NCBI RefSeq assembly: GCF_024721115.1
Contig: NZ_JAMDHK010000003.1
Coordinates: 109,403-173,402 of the forward strand
DNA: 64,000 nucleotides
Direction: 5' to 3'
From: Salipiger pentaromativorans
Lineage (GTDB): Bacteria > Pseudomonadota > Alphaproteobacteria > Rhodobacterales > Rhodobacteraceae
Shown: in pieces, positions 26,578 through 35,702 of the stretch
Layout of the letters: each line of letters begins with the position of its first letter
Numbering within the stretch: position 1 is the first letter of the stretch
The notes under the pieces: generated by a model
What the model saw: the letters and a program-made list of their open reading frames with translations, nothing else
Told to the model about the DNA's origin: nothing
The model's database searches: none
Position numbers and translations under genes: made by a program

Positions 26578-27417
26578 ATGGCCGGCACAGGGCTTTACGA
26601 CGCGGACAGGTGGCAGGATATTCTGGTGCGCAAGGACGGCCCGGTGGCCTGGATCACGCTGAACCGCCCGAACAAGGCGAATTGCGTGCGCCCGCAGATG
26701 CAGGACGAGCTGTCCCAGGCACTGGCCGAGGTCAACGAAGACCGCGAGGTCCTGACGGTGATCCTCGACGCGGTGGGCGACAAGGTGTTCTCGGCGGGGT
26801 TCGACATGTCCGAACAGCACCGCCCGGAATCCTCGCGCGACTGGGACGACCTGACCCGCGCCAGCGCCGGGGTCTGCATGCAGATCTGGGATATGGACAA
26901 GCCGGTGATCTGCGCCGTGCAGGGCCATGCCATCGCCTTCGGCTGCCTGCTGGCGCTGATCTGCGACATCACCATCGCCACCCCCGACGCCTTTTTCAGC
27001 GAGCCGGAAATCCGCCACGGCACGCTGACGCCGATGATCATCATGCCCTGGCTCACCCATATGAAGGCGGTGCACGAGTTCTACTACACCGGCGACGCGC
27101 TGTCCGCGCAGCGCGCGCTGGAGCTCGGCCTCATCAACCGCATCGTGCCCAATGACGAACTGGCCGCCGCCGCCGAAAAGATGGCCCGGCGCATCGCCAA
27201 CGCCCCCGCCTATACGCTGCTCATGTCCAAGCGCGCGCTGCGCCAGGCCTATGAGATCATGGGCTTCCGCGGCATCCAGAACGGCCACCGCTACATGGAC
27301 ACCTATCTGCTCGACTCCCATGGCGACCCCAAGAAGGACGCGATGAAGCAGGTGCGCAAGGAACAGGGGCTCAAGGCCTTTCTCGAGATGCGCGACGGGC
27401 CCTACCGCGATGAGTGA
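26578..27417 (+). CDS. Enoyl-CoA hydratase/isomerase (crotonase) family protein
   Basis: A 279-residue crotonase-fold enzyme. The oxyanion-hole segments are VFSAGFDMSEQ (about residue 77) and GHAIAFGCLLALICDITIA (about residue 119); the acidic position of classical hydratases falls near FFSEPEIRHGTLTP. It acts on an acyl-CoA thioester. The ATG at 26578 follows GGAGA; an upstream in-frame ATG at 26467 is too close to the dyad to be likely. Its stop overlaps the acyl-CoA synthetase start by eight bases, so the products probably act in one pathway. Confidence 0.88.
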   Translation: MAGTGLYDADRWQDILVRKDGPVAWITLNRPNKANCVRPQMQDELSQALAEVNEDREVLTVILDAVGDKVFSAGFDMSEQHRPESSRDWDDLTRASAGVCMQIWDMDKPVICAVQGHAIAFGCLLALICDITIATPDAFFSEPEIRHGTLTPMIIMPWLTHMKAVHEFYYTGDALSAQRALELGLINRIVPNDELAAAAEKMARRIANAPAYTLLMSKRALRQAYEIMGFRGIQNGHRYMDTYLLDSHGDPKKDAMKQVRKEQGLKAFLEMRDGPYRDE

Positions 27418-29530
27418 GACGCAGGCGCATCCGCTCGACGCGCTGATGGCCCCGGCCTCGATCGCCGTGATCGGGGCCTCGCCGCGCGGCAATCGCGGCA
27501 CGGTCATCCTGCGCAACATCCGCGAGCGGGGGTTCGAGGGCGCGCTTTACGCGATCAACCCGAAATACGGTGAGATCGAGGGCGTGCCCTGCTTTCCCTC
27601 GATCTCGGCCCTGCCGACAAAGCCCGATTTCCTCGCCATCGCCCTGCCCGCCGCCGCCTCGGTCGCGGCGCTGCGCGAGGCGGCGGCGGCGGGCATTCCC
27701 GCAGGGCTGATGATCGCCGGCGGTTTTGCCGAAGGCTCGGGCATCGGCGCCGATCTGCAAGCCGAGGCGCAACAGATCGCGCGCGACGCGGGCATGAAGA
27801 TCTGCGGCCCCAACTGCTATGGCATCGTCAACGTGACCACCGGCGCCGCCCCCTATTCCGGCGGCATCGTCGAGCCGCTGACCCGCGGCAATGTGGGCTT
27901 TGTGCTGCAATCGGGCGCGCTGACCCATGCGCTGCACGACACGCTGGTGGGCCGTGGCCCTGGCATCAGCGCCATCGTCACCTCGGGCAACGAGGCGGTG
28001 GTGGAGCTGGCCGAATACGTCGACTGGCTGCTCGACGACCCCAACACCGACGTCATTGCCCTGTTCATCGAGGGGCTGAAGAACCCGGCCCGTTTCGCCG
28101 AAGTGGCGGAAAAGGCGCTGCGGCTCGGCAAACCCATCGTGGCGCTCAAGGCCGGGCGCACCGAGCGCGGCCAGCGCGCGACGCTTGCGCATACCGGCTC
28201 GGTCGCCGGATCGGATGCGGCCTATGAGGGGCTCTTCTGCAAGCTCGGCGTGATCCGCGCCGAAGACATCGACGACATGCGCGAGACGCTGGTGCTGCTC
28301 GCCTCCGGGCAGCGCCCGGTGGGCGACGGCGTGGCCATCGCCTCGATCTCGGGCGGCATCACCACGATGCTCACCGATCTGGCCGAGACCTGCGGGCTGA
28401 ACACGCCCGCCCCCTCTGCCGAGACGCAGGCGAAACTCGCCGCCGCGCTGCCGGATTTCGGCATCGCCAACAACCCGCTCGACACCACCGGCGTGCTGGC
28501 GGAAAATCCCGCGATCCTCGCCGCCGTGGCCGAGGCGTTCCTGTCCGATCCGCAGGTCGGCTGTTTCGCGCTGGCGCTGAACACGCCGCTCGGCACCGAG
28601 GGCCACCGCATCCGCGCGCGCATGATGGCCGAGGCGCAGGCGGGCATCGACAAGCCGCTAGTCTGTTTCTCGGTCACCTCTTACGGGGTCGATCCGGACG
28701 TGGTGCAGACATTGGGCGAACAGCGCATCCCGATGCTCATGGGCGCGCGCGAAACCGTGCTGGCGCTGTCGCGCTGGGTCTGGTTCGAGGAACGCCGCCG
28801 CGCCTTTGCCGCCGACCGGGGCCGCCTGGCCGCCGGCAAGGGACAAAGCCTTGCCCTGCCCGCGGGCGAGACGGTGCTGGCCGAACGCGAAGCCACAGCG
28901 CTTCTGCAAGATTATGGCATGAGTTTCACCCCGCAGGGCGCCGCCACCGAGGCCGAGGCCGCCGCAACGCTGGCGGAGAATCTCGGCTTCCCCGTGGTGC
29001 TCAAGATCGACTCCCCCGACATCGCCCACAAGACCGAGGCGGGCGGCGTCAAGCTGGGGCTGCGCGATGCAGGCGAGGTGAAAGCCGCCTTTGCCGAGAT
29101 CATGACAAGCGCGGCCGCCTATGATGCAAAAGCGCGGATCGACGGGGTGCTGGTGCAGAAGATGGCCCCCAAGGGCTTCGAAGTGCTGCTGGGGCTGACC
29201 CGGCACGGCGCCTTCGGACTTCAGATGGCGGTGGGCATCGGCGGCACCTTTGTCGAGATCCTGCGGCAAGTAGCCCTGCGCCCCCTGCCCGTCTCGCGGG
29301 CCGATGCCGAGGAGATGGTGGATGAAACCCTTTTGGGCGACCTGCTGGGCGGCTTCCGGGGCTCGGGCCCTTATGATCGCGCGGCGCTGATCGAGGCCAT
29401 TCTGGCGCTGTCCGATGCCGCCTGCGATCTGGGCGACCGGCTCGACGAGCTGGACGTGAACCCGCTGCTGGTGCTGCCCGAGGGTCAGGGCGTCATGGCG
29501 CTCGACGCGCTGATCGTGCTGGGCAACTGA
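27410..29530 (+). CDS. NDP-forming acyl-CoA synthetase (acetate-CoA ligase ADP-forming type)
   Basis: A 706-residue fused enzyme. Order of domains: CoA-binding (IAVIGASPRGNRGTVILRNI, residues 15-130), succinyl-CoA-ligase-like (ICGPNCYGIVN, LAHTGSVAGSDAAYEGLF with the phosphorylated His at H261), and a C-terminal ATP-grasp domain (from about residue 490: VVLKIDSPDIAHKTEAGGVKLGL and LDVNPLLVLPEG). It joins a carboxylate to CoA or, in reverse, makes ATP from an acyl-CoA. It overlaps the upstream crotonase gene and is followed by an aldehyde dehydrogenase after one base. Confidence 0.88.
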   Translation: MSETQAHPLDALMAPASIAVIGASPRGNRGTVILRNIRERGFEGALYAINPKYGEIEGVPCFPSISALPTKPDFLAIALPAAASVAALREAAAAGIPAGLMIAGGFAEGSGIGADLQAEAQQIARDAGMKICGPNCYGIVNVTTGAAPYSGGIVEPLTRGNVGFVLQSGALTHALHDTLVGRGPGISAIVTSGNEAVVELAEYVDWLLDDPNTDVIALFIEGLKNPARFAEVAEKALRLGKPIVALKAGRTERGQRATLAHTGSVAGSDAAYEGLFCKLGVIRAEDIDDMRETLVLLASGQRPVGDGVAIASISGGITTMLTDLAETCGLNTPAPSAETQAKLAAALPDFGIANNPLDTTGVLAENPAILAAVAEAFLSDPQVGCFALALNTPLGTEGHRIRARMMAEAQAGIDKPLVCFSVTSYGVDPDVVQTLGEQRIPMLMGARETVLALSRWVWFEERRRAFAADRGRLAAGKGQSLALPAGETVLAEREATALLQDYGMSFTPQGAATEAEAAATLAENLGFPVVLKIDSPDIAHKTEAGGVKLGLRDAGEVKAAFAEIMTSAAAYDAKARIDGVLVQKMAPKGFEVLLGLTRHGAFGLQMAVGIGGTFVEILRQVALRPLPVSRADAEEMVDETLLGDLLGGFRGSGPYDRAALIEAILALSDAACDLGDRLDELDVNPLLVLPEGQGVMALDALIVLGN

Positions 29531-29531
29531 G

Positions 29532-31025
29532 ATGCTCACGGACGCCCTGCTGCGCCGCGCCCGTGCCTTTGCCGCTGAACGCCACGGGCTGCTGATTGGC
29601 AAGGATTGGCAGCCCGCCGCCTCGGGCCGGCGCTTCGATGTCGAAGACCCCGCCACCGGCGCGGTCTTTGCCAGCGCCGCCCGTGCCGAACGCGCGGATG
29701 TGGACCGCGCGGTGACCGCCGCGCGGGGCGCGCTCGAAACCGGTGCCTGGGCCGAGATGAAACCCGCCGAGCGCAGCCGCCTGCTCTGGCGGCTGGCGGC
29801 GCTGCTGGAGCGTGACGCCGACCTGATCTCGCTGATCGAGACACTGGACATCGGCAAGCCCTTCGCCCAGATGCGCGGGCTCGACACCGCCTTTGCCATC
29901 GAGCTTTTCGAATACAATGCCGGCTGGCCCACGCGGCTTGCGGGCGACAGCCTGCCGCTGTCCAACCCCGGCGACTGGCACGCCTATACGGTCCGCGAAC
30001 CCATCGGCGTCGTGGGGCTGATCGTGCCCTGGAACGCACCGCTGATGATGGCGGCGGCGAAGCTCGCCCCGGCGCTGGCGGCGGGCTGCACCGTGGTACT
30101 GAAACCGGCCGAACAATCGCCGCTTTCGGCGCTCTATCTCGGCCGTCTGGTACAGGAGGCGGGGTTCCCGCCGGGGGCGGTCAACATCCTCACCGGCTTT
30201 GGCGCCGAGGCCGGCGCGGCCATGGCGGAACACATCGGCATCGACAAGATCAGCTTTACCGGATCGGCCGCGACCGGGCGGCGCATCACCTTGGCGGCGC
30301 TTGGGAATTTCAAGCGCGTGACGCTGGAGCTGGGCGGCAAGACACCGGTGATGATCTTTCCCGACGCCGATCTCGACAAGGCCGCCTCCGCCGCCGCGCG
30401 CAGCATCTTCGCCAATACCGGGCAGGTCTGCAACGCGGGCGCGCGGCTTTATGTGCACCGCACCGTCTTCGACCGGGTGGTCGAGGCGGTGGCGGCACGC
30501 GCGCAGAGCCTGCGGGTCGGCTCCGGTCTCGATCCCGAGACCGACATGGGCCCGGTGATCTCGGCGGCGCAGCTCGACCGGGTGACAGGCTATGTGGCGA
30601 CGGGTCGCAACGAAGGCGCCGAGGTGCTGACCGGCGGTGCGCGGCTCGACCGGCCCGGCCATTTCATCGCCCCCACGGTGCTGACCGGCACCAGCCTGGA
30701 CATGCGCGTGGCACGGGAAGAGATCTTTGGCCCGGTGCTTTGCGCCATGCCCTTCGGCGACGACGACCTGTCCCGCATCGCGGCAGAGGCGAACGGCACC
30801 CAATACGGGCTGGGCGCGCAGATCTGGACGCGCGATCTGGGCATCGCCCACCGGCTGGCGGCAAGGCTCAAGGCCGGCACGGTACGGGTCAACGGCAGCG
30901 GGCTCGATCCCGCCCTGCCCTTCGGCGGCTTCAAAGCCTCGGGCTGGGGCCGGGAATACGGGCGCGAGGGCGTCGAGGCCTATACCGAACTGAAATCCGT
31001 CGCCATGGCACTCCCTGAGGTCTGA
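29532..31025 (+). CDS. NAD(P)-dependent aldehyde dehydrogenase
   Basis: A 497-residue ALDH-superfamily enzyme of normal length. The general base is E266 (LELGGKTPV) and the nucleophile is C300 (GQVCNAG); the cofactor stretch FTGSAATGRRI is near residue 240. It oxidises an aldehyde to a carboxylate, which the upstream ligase could activate with CoA. It ends the three-gene unit starting at 26578, and a strong terminator follows after 24 bases. Confidence 0.92.
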   Translation: MLTDALLRRARAFAAERHGLLIGKDWQPAASGRRFDVEDPATGAVFASAARAERADVDRAVTAARGALETGAWAEMKPAERSRLLWRLAALLERDADLISLIETLDIGKPFAQMRGLDTAFAIELFEYNAGWPTRLAGDSLPLSNPGDWHAYTVREPIGVVGLIVPWNAPLMMAAAKLAPALAAGCTVVLKPAEQSPLSALYLGRLVQEAGFPPGAVNILTGFGAEAGAAMAEHIGIDKISFTGSAATGRRITLAALGNFKRVTLELGGKTPVMIFPDADLDKAASAAARSIFANTGQVCNAGARLYVHRTVFDRVVEAVAARAQSLRVGSGLDPETDMGPVISAAQLDRVTGYVATGRNEGAEVLTGGARLDRPGHFIAPTVLTGTSLDMRVAREEIFGPVLCAMPFGDDDLSRIAAEANGTQYGLGAQIWTRDLGIAHRLAARLKAGTVRVNGSGLDPALPFGGFKASGWGREYGREGVEAYTELKSVAMALPEV

Positions 31026-31049
31026 TCCGATCCCCGCGGACGACCTCCT

Positions 31050-31080
31050 GGCCCGGCGGTTCACACCGCCGGGCCTTTTT
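31050..31080 (+). terminator. Rho-independent terminator
   Basis: GGCCCGGCGG pairs perfectly with CCGCCGGGCC (10 bp) around TTCACA, followed directly by TTTTT. This is the clearest intrinsic terminator in the window and ends the enoyl-CoA hydratase, ligase and aldehyde dehydrogenase transcript. Confidence 0.95.
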
Positions 31081-31122
31081 GCGTCCCCGCCGGCCCGCCG
31101 CGAAACAGCCTGACACAACATC

Positions 31123-31271
31123 GACCATTAATTGGTCAAAATGGAATATTTGTGCCGCATATGAGGGCCGCGCCCCTGCCGGCACAAAAGAATTGCCCGC
31201 TTGTCCCGCTTAAACGTGCCGAAAGCATTGATCGACCCGCGCTCTGGGCGTCAGATGGCACAAGATTGCCA
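31123..31271. promoter_or_regulatory. Two inverted repeats upstream of GMC oxidoreductase gene
   Basis: GACCA-TTAAT-TGGTC (31123-31137) and TGGCA-CAAGAT-TGCCA (31256-31271) have perfect 5-base arms. The second resembles the TGGAACAAG half of the dyads at 26222 and 46129 (TGGCACAAGAT against TGGAACAAGAT). They may be operators; no regulator is assigned. Confidence 0.4.
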
Positions 31272-31373
31272 TTAATTGCGCCAATAGATGATTCTGTTTC
31301 CTTTCCGGCCGCCACCCCGGGCATCGCGCCCCGTGACGCGCCCGGGCGCCGGGGACAGGACGGACAGGACGAA

Positions 31374-32969
31374 ATGAAAACGGACTTCGATTATGTGATC
31401 GTGGGCGCGGGCTCTGCGGGCTGCGTTCTCGCGAACCGGCTGAGCGCCGATCCGAACACCAGCGTCTGCCTGATCGAAGGCGGCGGCAGCGACGACAGCC
31501 CGCGCGTGCGCATCCCGGCGGCGCTGCTCGCGCTTTATGGCAACCCGCGCTACGACTACGCCTATCAGACCGAACCAGAAGAACACATGAACGGCCGCCG
31601 TATCCCGGTAAACCGGGGCAAGATGCTGGGCGGATCGAGTTCGATCAACTCGATGGTCTATATCCGCGGCGCGAAGGAGGATTACGACCGCTGGGCCGAG
31701 AATGGCTGTGCAGGCTGGTCCTACGACGATGTGCTGCCGCTGTTCAAGGCGCTGGAACGCAACCTGATCGGGCAGGATCCGCGCTATCACGGCTTCGACG
31801 GCGCGCTTTGCGTCGATGCGGCGCGCGACCCCAGCCCGCTTTCCGAAATGTTCATCGAGGCGGCGAAAAGCGTCGGCATTCCCCGCAACGACGATTTCAA
31901 CGGCGAAACGCTCTACGGCGCCGGCATCTTCAACCTGACCCAGAAGAAGGGGCAGCGCTGGTCGAGCCACACCGCCTTTGTCAAACCCATCCTCGGGCGC
32001 AAGAACCTCACCACGCTGACCGGTGCCGAGGTGACGGCGCTGGAGACCGAGGGCCGCAAGGTGACCGGCGTCAAGCTCCGGCGCGCGGGCCGCGACGAGC
32101 GCATCACCTGCCGCCGCGAGCTGGTGCTGAGCGCCGGGGCCATCGGCTCGCCGCGCATCCTGCTGGCCTCGGGCATCGGCCCGGCAGAGGAGCTAAAGAC
32201 GCTGGGGATCGCCCCGGTGCTGGACCTTCCGGGCGTCGGCAAGAACCTCCAGGACCATGTGGACGGCATGATCACCCTGCGCAGCTCCAGCGCCAAAACG
32301 CTGGGCATCTCGCTGCGGACGCTGCCCCGGATCCTGACCTCGCCGCTGCCCTATTTCACCCGGCGCCGCGGGCTGCTGACCACCAACTACGTGGAATCCG
32401 GCGGCTTTGCGCGGACGAAATACGCCGGCGACCTGCCCGACATCCAGTTCCATTTCGTGCCCGCCTATCGCAGCCACCGCGGGCGGCTGATCGAGCTGGG
32501 CCACGGCTATGCGCTGCACACCTGCCTGCTGCGCCCGAAGAGCACCGGAGAGGTCGTGCTCGACCCCGCTGGAGACGGAACCAAGGCCCTGATCCGGAAC
32601 CATTTCTTCTCGACCGAAGAGGATGCGGTCATCCTCGCCGACGGGCTGCGCATCGCCCGCGAGATCCTTGCCGCGCCGGCCTTCGCGCCGCTCAACGGCA
32701 AGGAGATCCTGCCGGGGCCGAAGGTCACCACCGAAGACGACATGCTCGCCTATCTGCGCGAGAAGGCGGCGACCTCGTTCCACCCGACCTGCACCTGCAA
32801 GATGGGCACCGACCCGATGGCGGTGGCCGATCCGGCCAGCCTGCGGGTGCACGGCATGGAGAACCTGCGCGTCGCGGATTCCTCGATCATGCCCGATCTG
32901 GTGTCGGGCAACACCAACGCCCCCTCGATGATGATCGGGGAGAAGGCCGCCCGGATGATCCTCGCCTGA
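31374..32969 (+). CDS. GMC family FAD-dependent oxidoreductase (choline dehydrogenase-like)
   Basis: A 531-residue glucose-methanol-choline oxidoreductase. The FAD motif DYVIVGAGSAGCVLANRLSAD is at the N-terminus, GGSSSINSMVYIRG follows near residue 85, and the C-terminal active-site region is SFHPTCTCKMGTDPMAV with the catalytic His in FHP. It oxidises an alcohol to an aldehyde and could supply the aldehyde dehydrogenase encoded upstream. The ATG at 31374 is where homology begins. An ABC transporter operon starts 52 bases later. Confidence 0.92.
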   Translation: MKTDFDYVIVGAGSAGCVLANRLSADPNTSVCLIEGGGSDDSPRVRIPAALLALYGNPRYDYAYQTEPEEHMNGRRIPVNRGKMLGGSSSINSMVYIRGAKEDYDRWAENGCAGWSYDDVLPLFKALERNLIGQDPRYHGFDGALCVDAARDPSPLSEMFIEAAKSVGIPRNDDFNGETLYGAGIFNLTQKKGQRWSSHTAFVKPILGRKNLTTLTGAEVTALETEGRKVTGVKLRRAGRDERITCRRELVLSAGAIGSPRILLASGIGPAEELKTLGIAPVLDLPGVGKNLQDHVDGMITLRSSSAKTLGISLRTLPRILTSPLPYFTRRRGLLTTNYVESGGFARTKYAGDLPDIQFHFVPAYRSHRGRLIELGHGYALHTCLLRPKSTGEVVLDPAGDGTKALIRNHFFSTEEDAVILADGLRIAREILAAPAFAPLNGKEILPGPKVTTEDDMLAYLREKAATSFHPTCTCKMGTDPMAVADPASLRVHGMENLRVADSSIMPDLVSGNTNAPSMMIGEKAARMILA

Positions 32970-33021
32970 TCACCGGATCACAACCGCCCGGCACAGCCGG
33001 CCAACAGGAAGAGATGAGACC

Positions 33022-34134
33022 ATGCCCCACAAGACCTCCGTTTCCAAGCTCGCGGCGCTGGCAGCGACCCTGAGCCTCGGCACCGCGGCGCCAGCCCTCG
33101 CCGATGCCATGGCCGATGCCGAGGCGCTGCTGGCCAAACATTCGGCGCTGCCAGAGTTCATCGTGCCTGGCGAGCCCTTCGACGCCCGCGCCTGCATGGC
33201 CGACAAGAAGGTCATGTCGATCCCGCTGACCATGACCGTGCCCTATGGCGTGGAGCTGGAAAAGGGCATGGCCACCGCCGCCGCCGAAGTGGGCTTCACC
33301 TTCGAGACCTGGGACAACCAGCTCAAGATCGACCAGTGGATCCAGGGCGTTTCGCAGGCCGTGGCGCAGGATTATGATGTGATCGACCTCGCCGGCGGCA
33401 TCAATCCCGAGCTGCTCGGCCCGCAGCTTTCCGAAGCGCGCGACGCGGGCATCAAGATCTCGACCACGCAGCTTTACGACGTGACCCAAGAAGCGGTCGC
33501 CAGCGTCGATGCCTCTTCCAAGATCGACTTCACCACCGCCGGCAAGATCCTCGCGGCCTGGGCCTATGTGAAAACCGAGGGCAAGCCCAACGTGGTCATC
33601 ATCGGGTCGAGCGACGTGCTGTCGAGCAAGCCCTATACCGACGCGATGGAAGCGCAGCTTGCCGAATACTGCCCCGACTGCAAGGCACGGGTGATCGACG
33701 TGCCGGTCAGCGAATGGGCCACCAAGATCCAGGCCAGCGTGCAATCGGCCGTTCTCTCCGACCCGGGCGTGAACTACATCTTGCCGGTCTTCGACTCCAT
33801 GAGCCAGTTCATCGTTCCCGCGCTGCGCATCACCGGCTCCGAAGGCGCGGTGAAGATCGCCAGCTTCAACGGCACGCCCTTCGTGCTCGACATGATCCGC
33901 GAGGGCACCGTCGATATGGACATCGGCGAAAGCCTCGAATGGGCCGGCTACACCGCCATCGACAATATCATGCGCATGGTCTGCGATCTGCCCGAACCGC
34001 AGGGCAATTTCGTGCCGCTCTACATCTTCGACAGCGCCAATGTGGAAACCGCCGGCGTGCCCGCCACCTATAACGACGGCTATGGCGACGCCTATCTCAC
34101 CGGTTTCCGCAAACTCTGGATGCTGGAAGAGTGA
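33022..34134 (+). CDS. Sugar-type ABC transporter substrate-binding protein
   Basis: A 370-residue periplasmic binding protein with a signal peptide (residues 1-28, ending APALADA) and the type I fold of ribose-class proteins: KVMSIPLTMTVPYGVELEKGM, then YDVIDLAGGINPELLGPQLSEARDAGIKI. It is longer than RbsB (about 296 residues) because of an N-terminal extension before the fold. The ligand may be a sugar, polyol or other small molecule. Its stop overlaps the GTG start of the ATPase gene (GTGA). Confidence 0.85.
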   Translation: MPHKTSVSKLAALAATLSLGTAAPALADAMADAEALLAKHSALPEFIVPGEPFDARACMADKKVMSIPLTMTVPYGVELEKGMATAAAEVGFTFETWDNQLKIDQWIQGVSQAVAQDYDVIDLAGGINPELLGPQLSEARDAGIKISTTQLYDVTQEAVASVDASSKIDFTTAGKILAAWAYVKTEGKPNVVIIGSSDVLSSKPYTDAMEAQLAEYCPDCKARVIDVPVSEWATKIQASVQSAVLSDPGVNYILPVFDSMSQFIVPALRITGSEGAVKIASFNGTPFVLDMIREGTVDMDIGESLEWAGYTAIDNIMRMVCDLPEPQGNFVPLYIFDSANVETAGVPATYNDGYGDAYLTGFRKLWMLEE

Positions 34135-35702
34135 GCCTCGACCTGCCGCTGGCGCCCGTCCTCGAGATGCGCGACATCCGGATGCGCTTCGGGGCGACCT
34201 ATGCGCTGGCGGGGGTCACCGTCTCGGTGCGGCGGGGCGAGGTGTTCGGGCTTCTGGGCCAGAACGGCTCGGGAAAATCGACCCTGATCAAGGTTCTGGC
34301 CGGTCTGCACCAGCCGGAACCCGGCAGCCGCGTCACGCTCTGGGGCGACGAGATGACCCCGCCGCTCGATCCCATGCGGATCAAGCGGCGCGGCGTCGCC
34401 TTCGTGCATCAGCATCTGGCGCTGGTGCCCTCGCTCACCGTGCTGGAAAACATGCGCGTGACCGCGCTCAAGACCCGCAGCCCCTGGCGCATGCGCTGGC
34501 GGCGCGAGGCGGCGGAAATCCGGCGCCTCTTCGCCGAGTTCGATCTCGACATCGACCCGTTCGCGCCGGTCTCGGCCCTGCCGCCGGTCGAGCGCGCCTT
34601 TGTCGCCATCGTGCGCGCTTTCGAGGATCTGCGCGCCTCCGAGGCCGGACGCCATGGCGAGGGCATTCTGATCCTCGACGAGCCCACGCCCTTCCTGCCC
34701 GCCGAGGATGTGGAGCGGCTGTTCACGCTCATCCGGAGCATTGTAAAGACCGGCACGTCCGTGGTGATCGTCACCCATGACATCGACGAGGTTCTGGCGA
34801 TCACCGACCGCGTGGCGGTGCTGCGCGACGGCAAGCTGGTCGATGTGCTCGACACAGCCAGCGCCGGACGGCAGGCGATCCTCGACACCATCGTGGGGAC
34901 CCGCATCGACAGTTTCGAACGCGCGCGCCACCCGCTGCCCGCAGGGCCCGCCGTGCTGCGGGTGGACCAGTTCCGCCTGCCCGGCGGCGCGCCTTTCGAT
35001 CTGAAGATCCGCGCCGGGGAAACCCTGGGTGTGACCGGGCTGATCGGCTCGGGCTTTGCGGCGTTGCCCTATGCGCTCTTCGGCGCCGCGTCCGCCGCGG
35101 GGCGGCTGACGCTCGACGGCCGGACCGTCGATCTGGCCCGGCTCGACCCGCTGCGCGCGCAGCGGCTGGGGATTGCGCTTTTGCCCGGCGACCGGCTGGG
35201 CGCGGCGGGGATCGGGCCGCTGTCGGTGGCCGACAATATCACGCTGCCGCTGCTGGAAACCTACTGGCAGGGCGGCGTGCTGCGGCGCGGGCGCATGGCG
35301 CAGGATGCCGCGCGGCTCGCCCTCGCTCATGACGTGCGCCCGCCCCGCCCCGAGCTGCCGCTGGCGGCGCTCAGCGGCGGCAACCAGCAAAAGGTTCTGC
35401 TGGCCAAATGGCTACAGACCAAACCCAAGCTCCTGCTGCTCGACGAGCCCACGCAGGGGGTGGATTTCGGCGCCCGCCAGCAGATCTTTGCCGACCTCGA
35501 CCGCGCCACCCGCGACGGTACGGCGATCCTCTGCGCCAGCACCGACAACGAACAGCTCGCGCAGATCTGCGACCGGGTGCTGGTCTTTGCCCAGAACCGC
35601 CCGGTGCTGGAGCTGACCGGCGCCGAGCTGACCAAAGAGGCGATTTCCGAAGCCTGTTTCAACAGCGCGGGCCATGCCGGTGCCGCGAAGGAGCCCGCAT
35701 GA
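34131..35702 (+). CDS. Sugar ABC transporter ATP-binding protein (RbsA-like, two nucleotide-binding domains)
   Basis: A 523-residue tandem ATPase. The first domain has Walker A GQNGSGKST and Walker B ILILDEPT, but its signature region reads SALPPVERAFVAIVRAF, lacking a recognisable LSGGQ. The second has LSGGNQQKVLLAKWL and LLLLDEPTQGVDFG, but its Walker A region (GLIGSGFAALPYALFG) lacks the lysine. Degenerate second P-loops are usual in this family; the eroded first signature is more unusual. Together the two give one complete ATP site. The GTG start is in an overlap with the upstream stop. Confidence 0.9.
   Translation: MSLDLPLAPVLEMRDIRMRFGATYALAGVTVSVRRGEVFGLLGQNGSGKSTLIKVLAGLHQPEPGSRVTLWGDEMTPPLDPMRIKRRGVAFVHQHLALVPSLTVLENMRVTALKTRSPWRMRWRREAAEIRRLFAEFDLDIDPFAPVSALPPVERAFVAIVRAFEDLRASEAGRHGEGILILDEPTPFLPAEDVERLFTLIRSIVKTGTSVVIVTHDIDEVLAITDRVAVLRDGKLVDVLDTASAGRQAILDTIVGTRIDSFERARHPLPAGPAVLRVDQFRLPGGAPFDLKIRAGETLGVTGLIGSGFAALPYALFGAASAAGRLTLDGRTVDLARLDPLRAQRLGIALLPGDRLGAAGIGPLSVADNITLPLLETYWQGGVLRRGRMAQDAARLALAHDVRPPRPELPLAALSGGNQQKVLLAKWLQTKPKLLLLDEPTQGVDFGARQQIFADLDRATRDGTAILCASTDNEQLAQICDRVLVFAQNRPVLELTGAELTKEAISEACFNSAGHAGAAKEPA

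Larger units (their letters stand above)
31026..31373. other. Promoter region before GMC oxidoreductase gene
   Basis: A 348-base gap. The first 55 bases hold the aldehyde dehydrogenase terminator. The rest is AT-richer and has two dyads, at 31123-31137 and 31256-31271. An open frame runs through part of it in phase with the GMC gene, but it has no family similarity and is read as leader. Confidence 0.6.
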
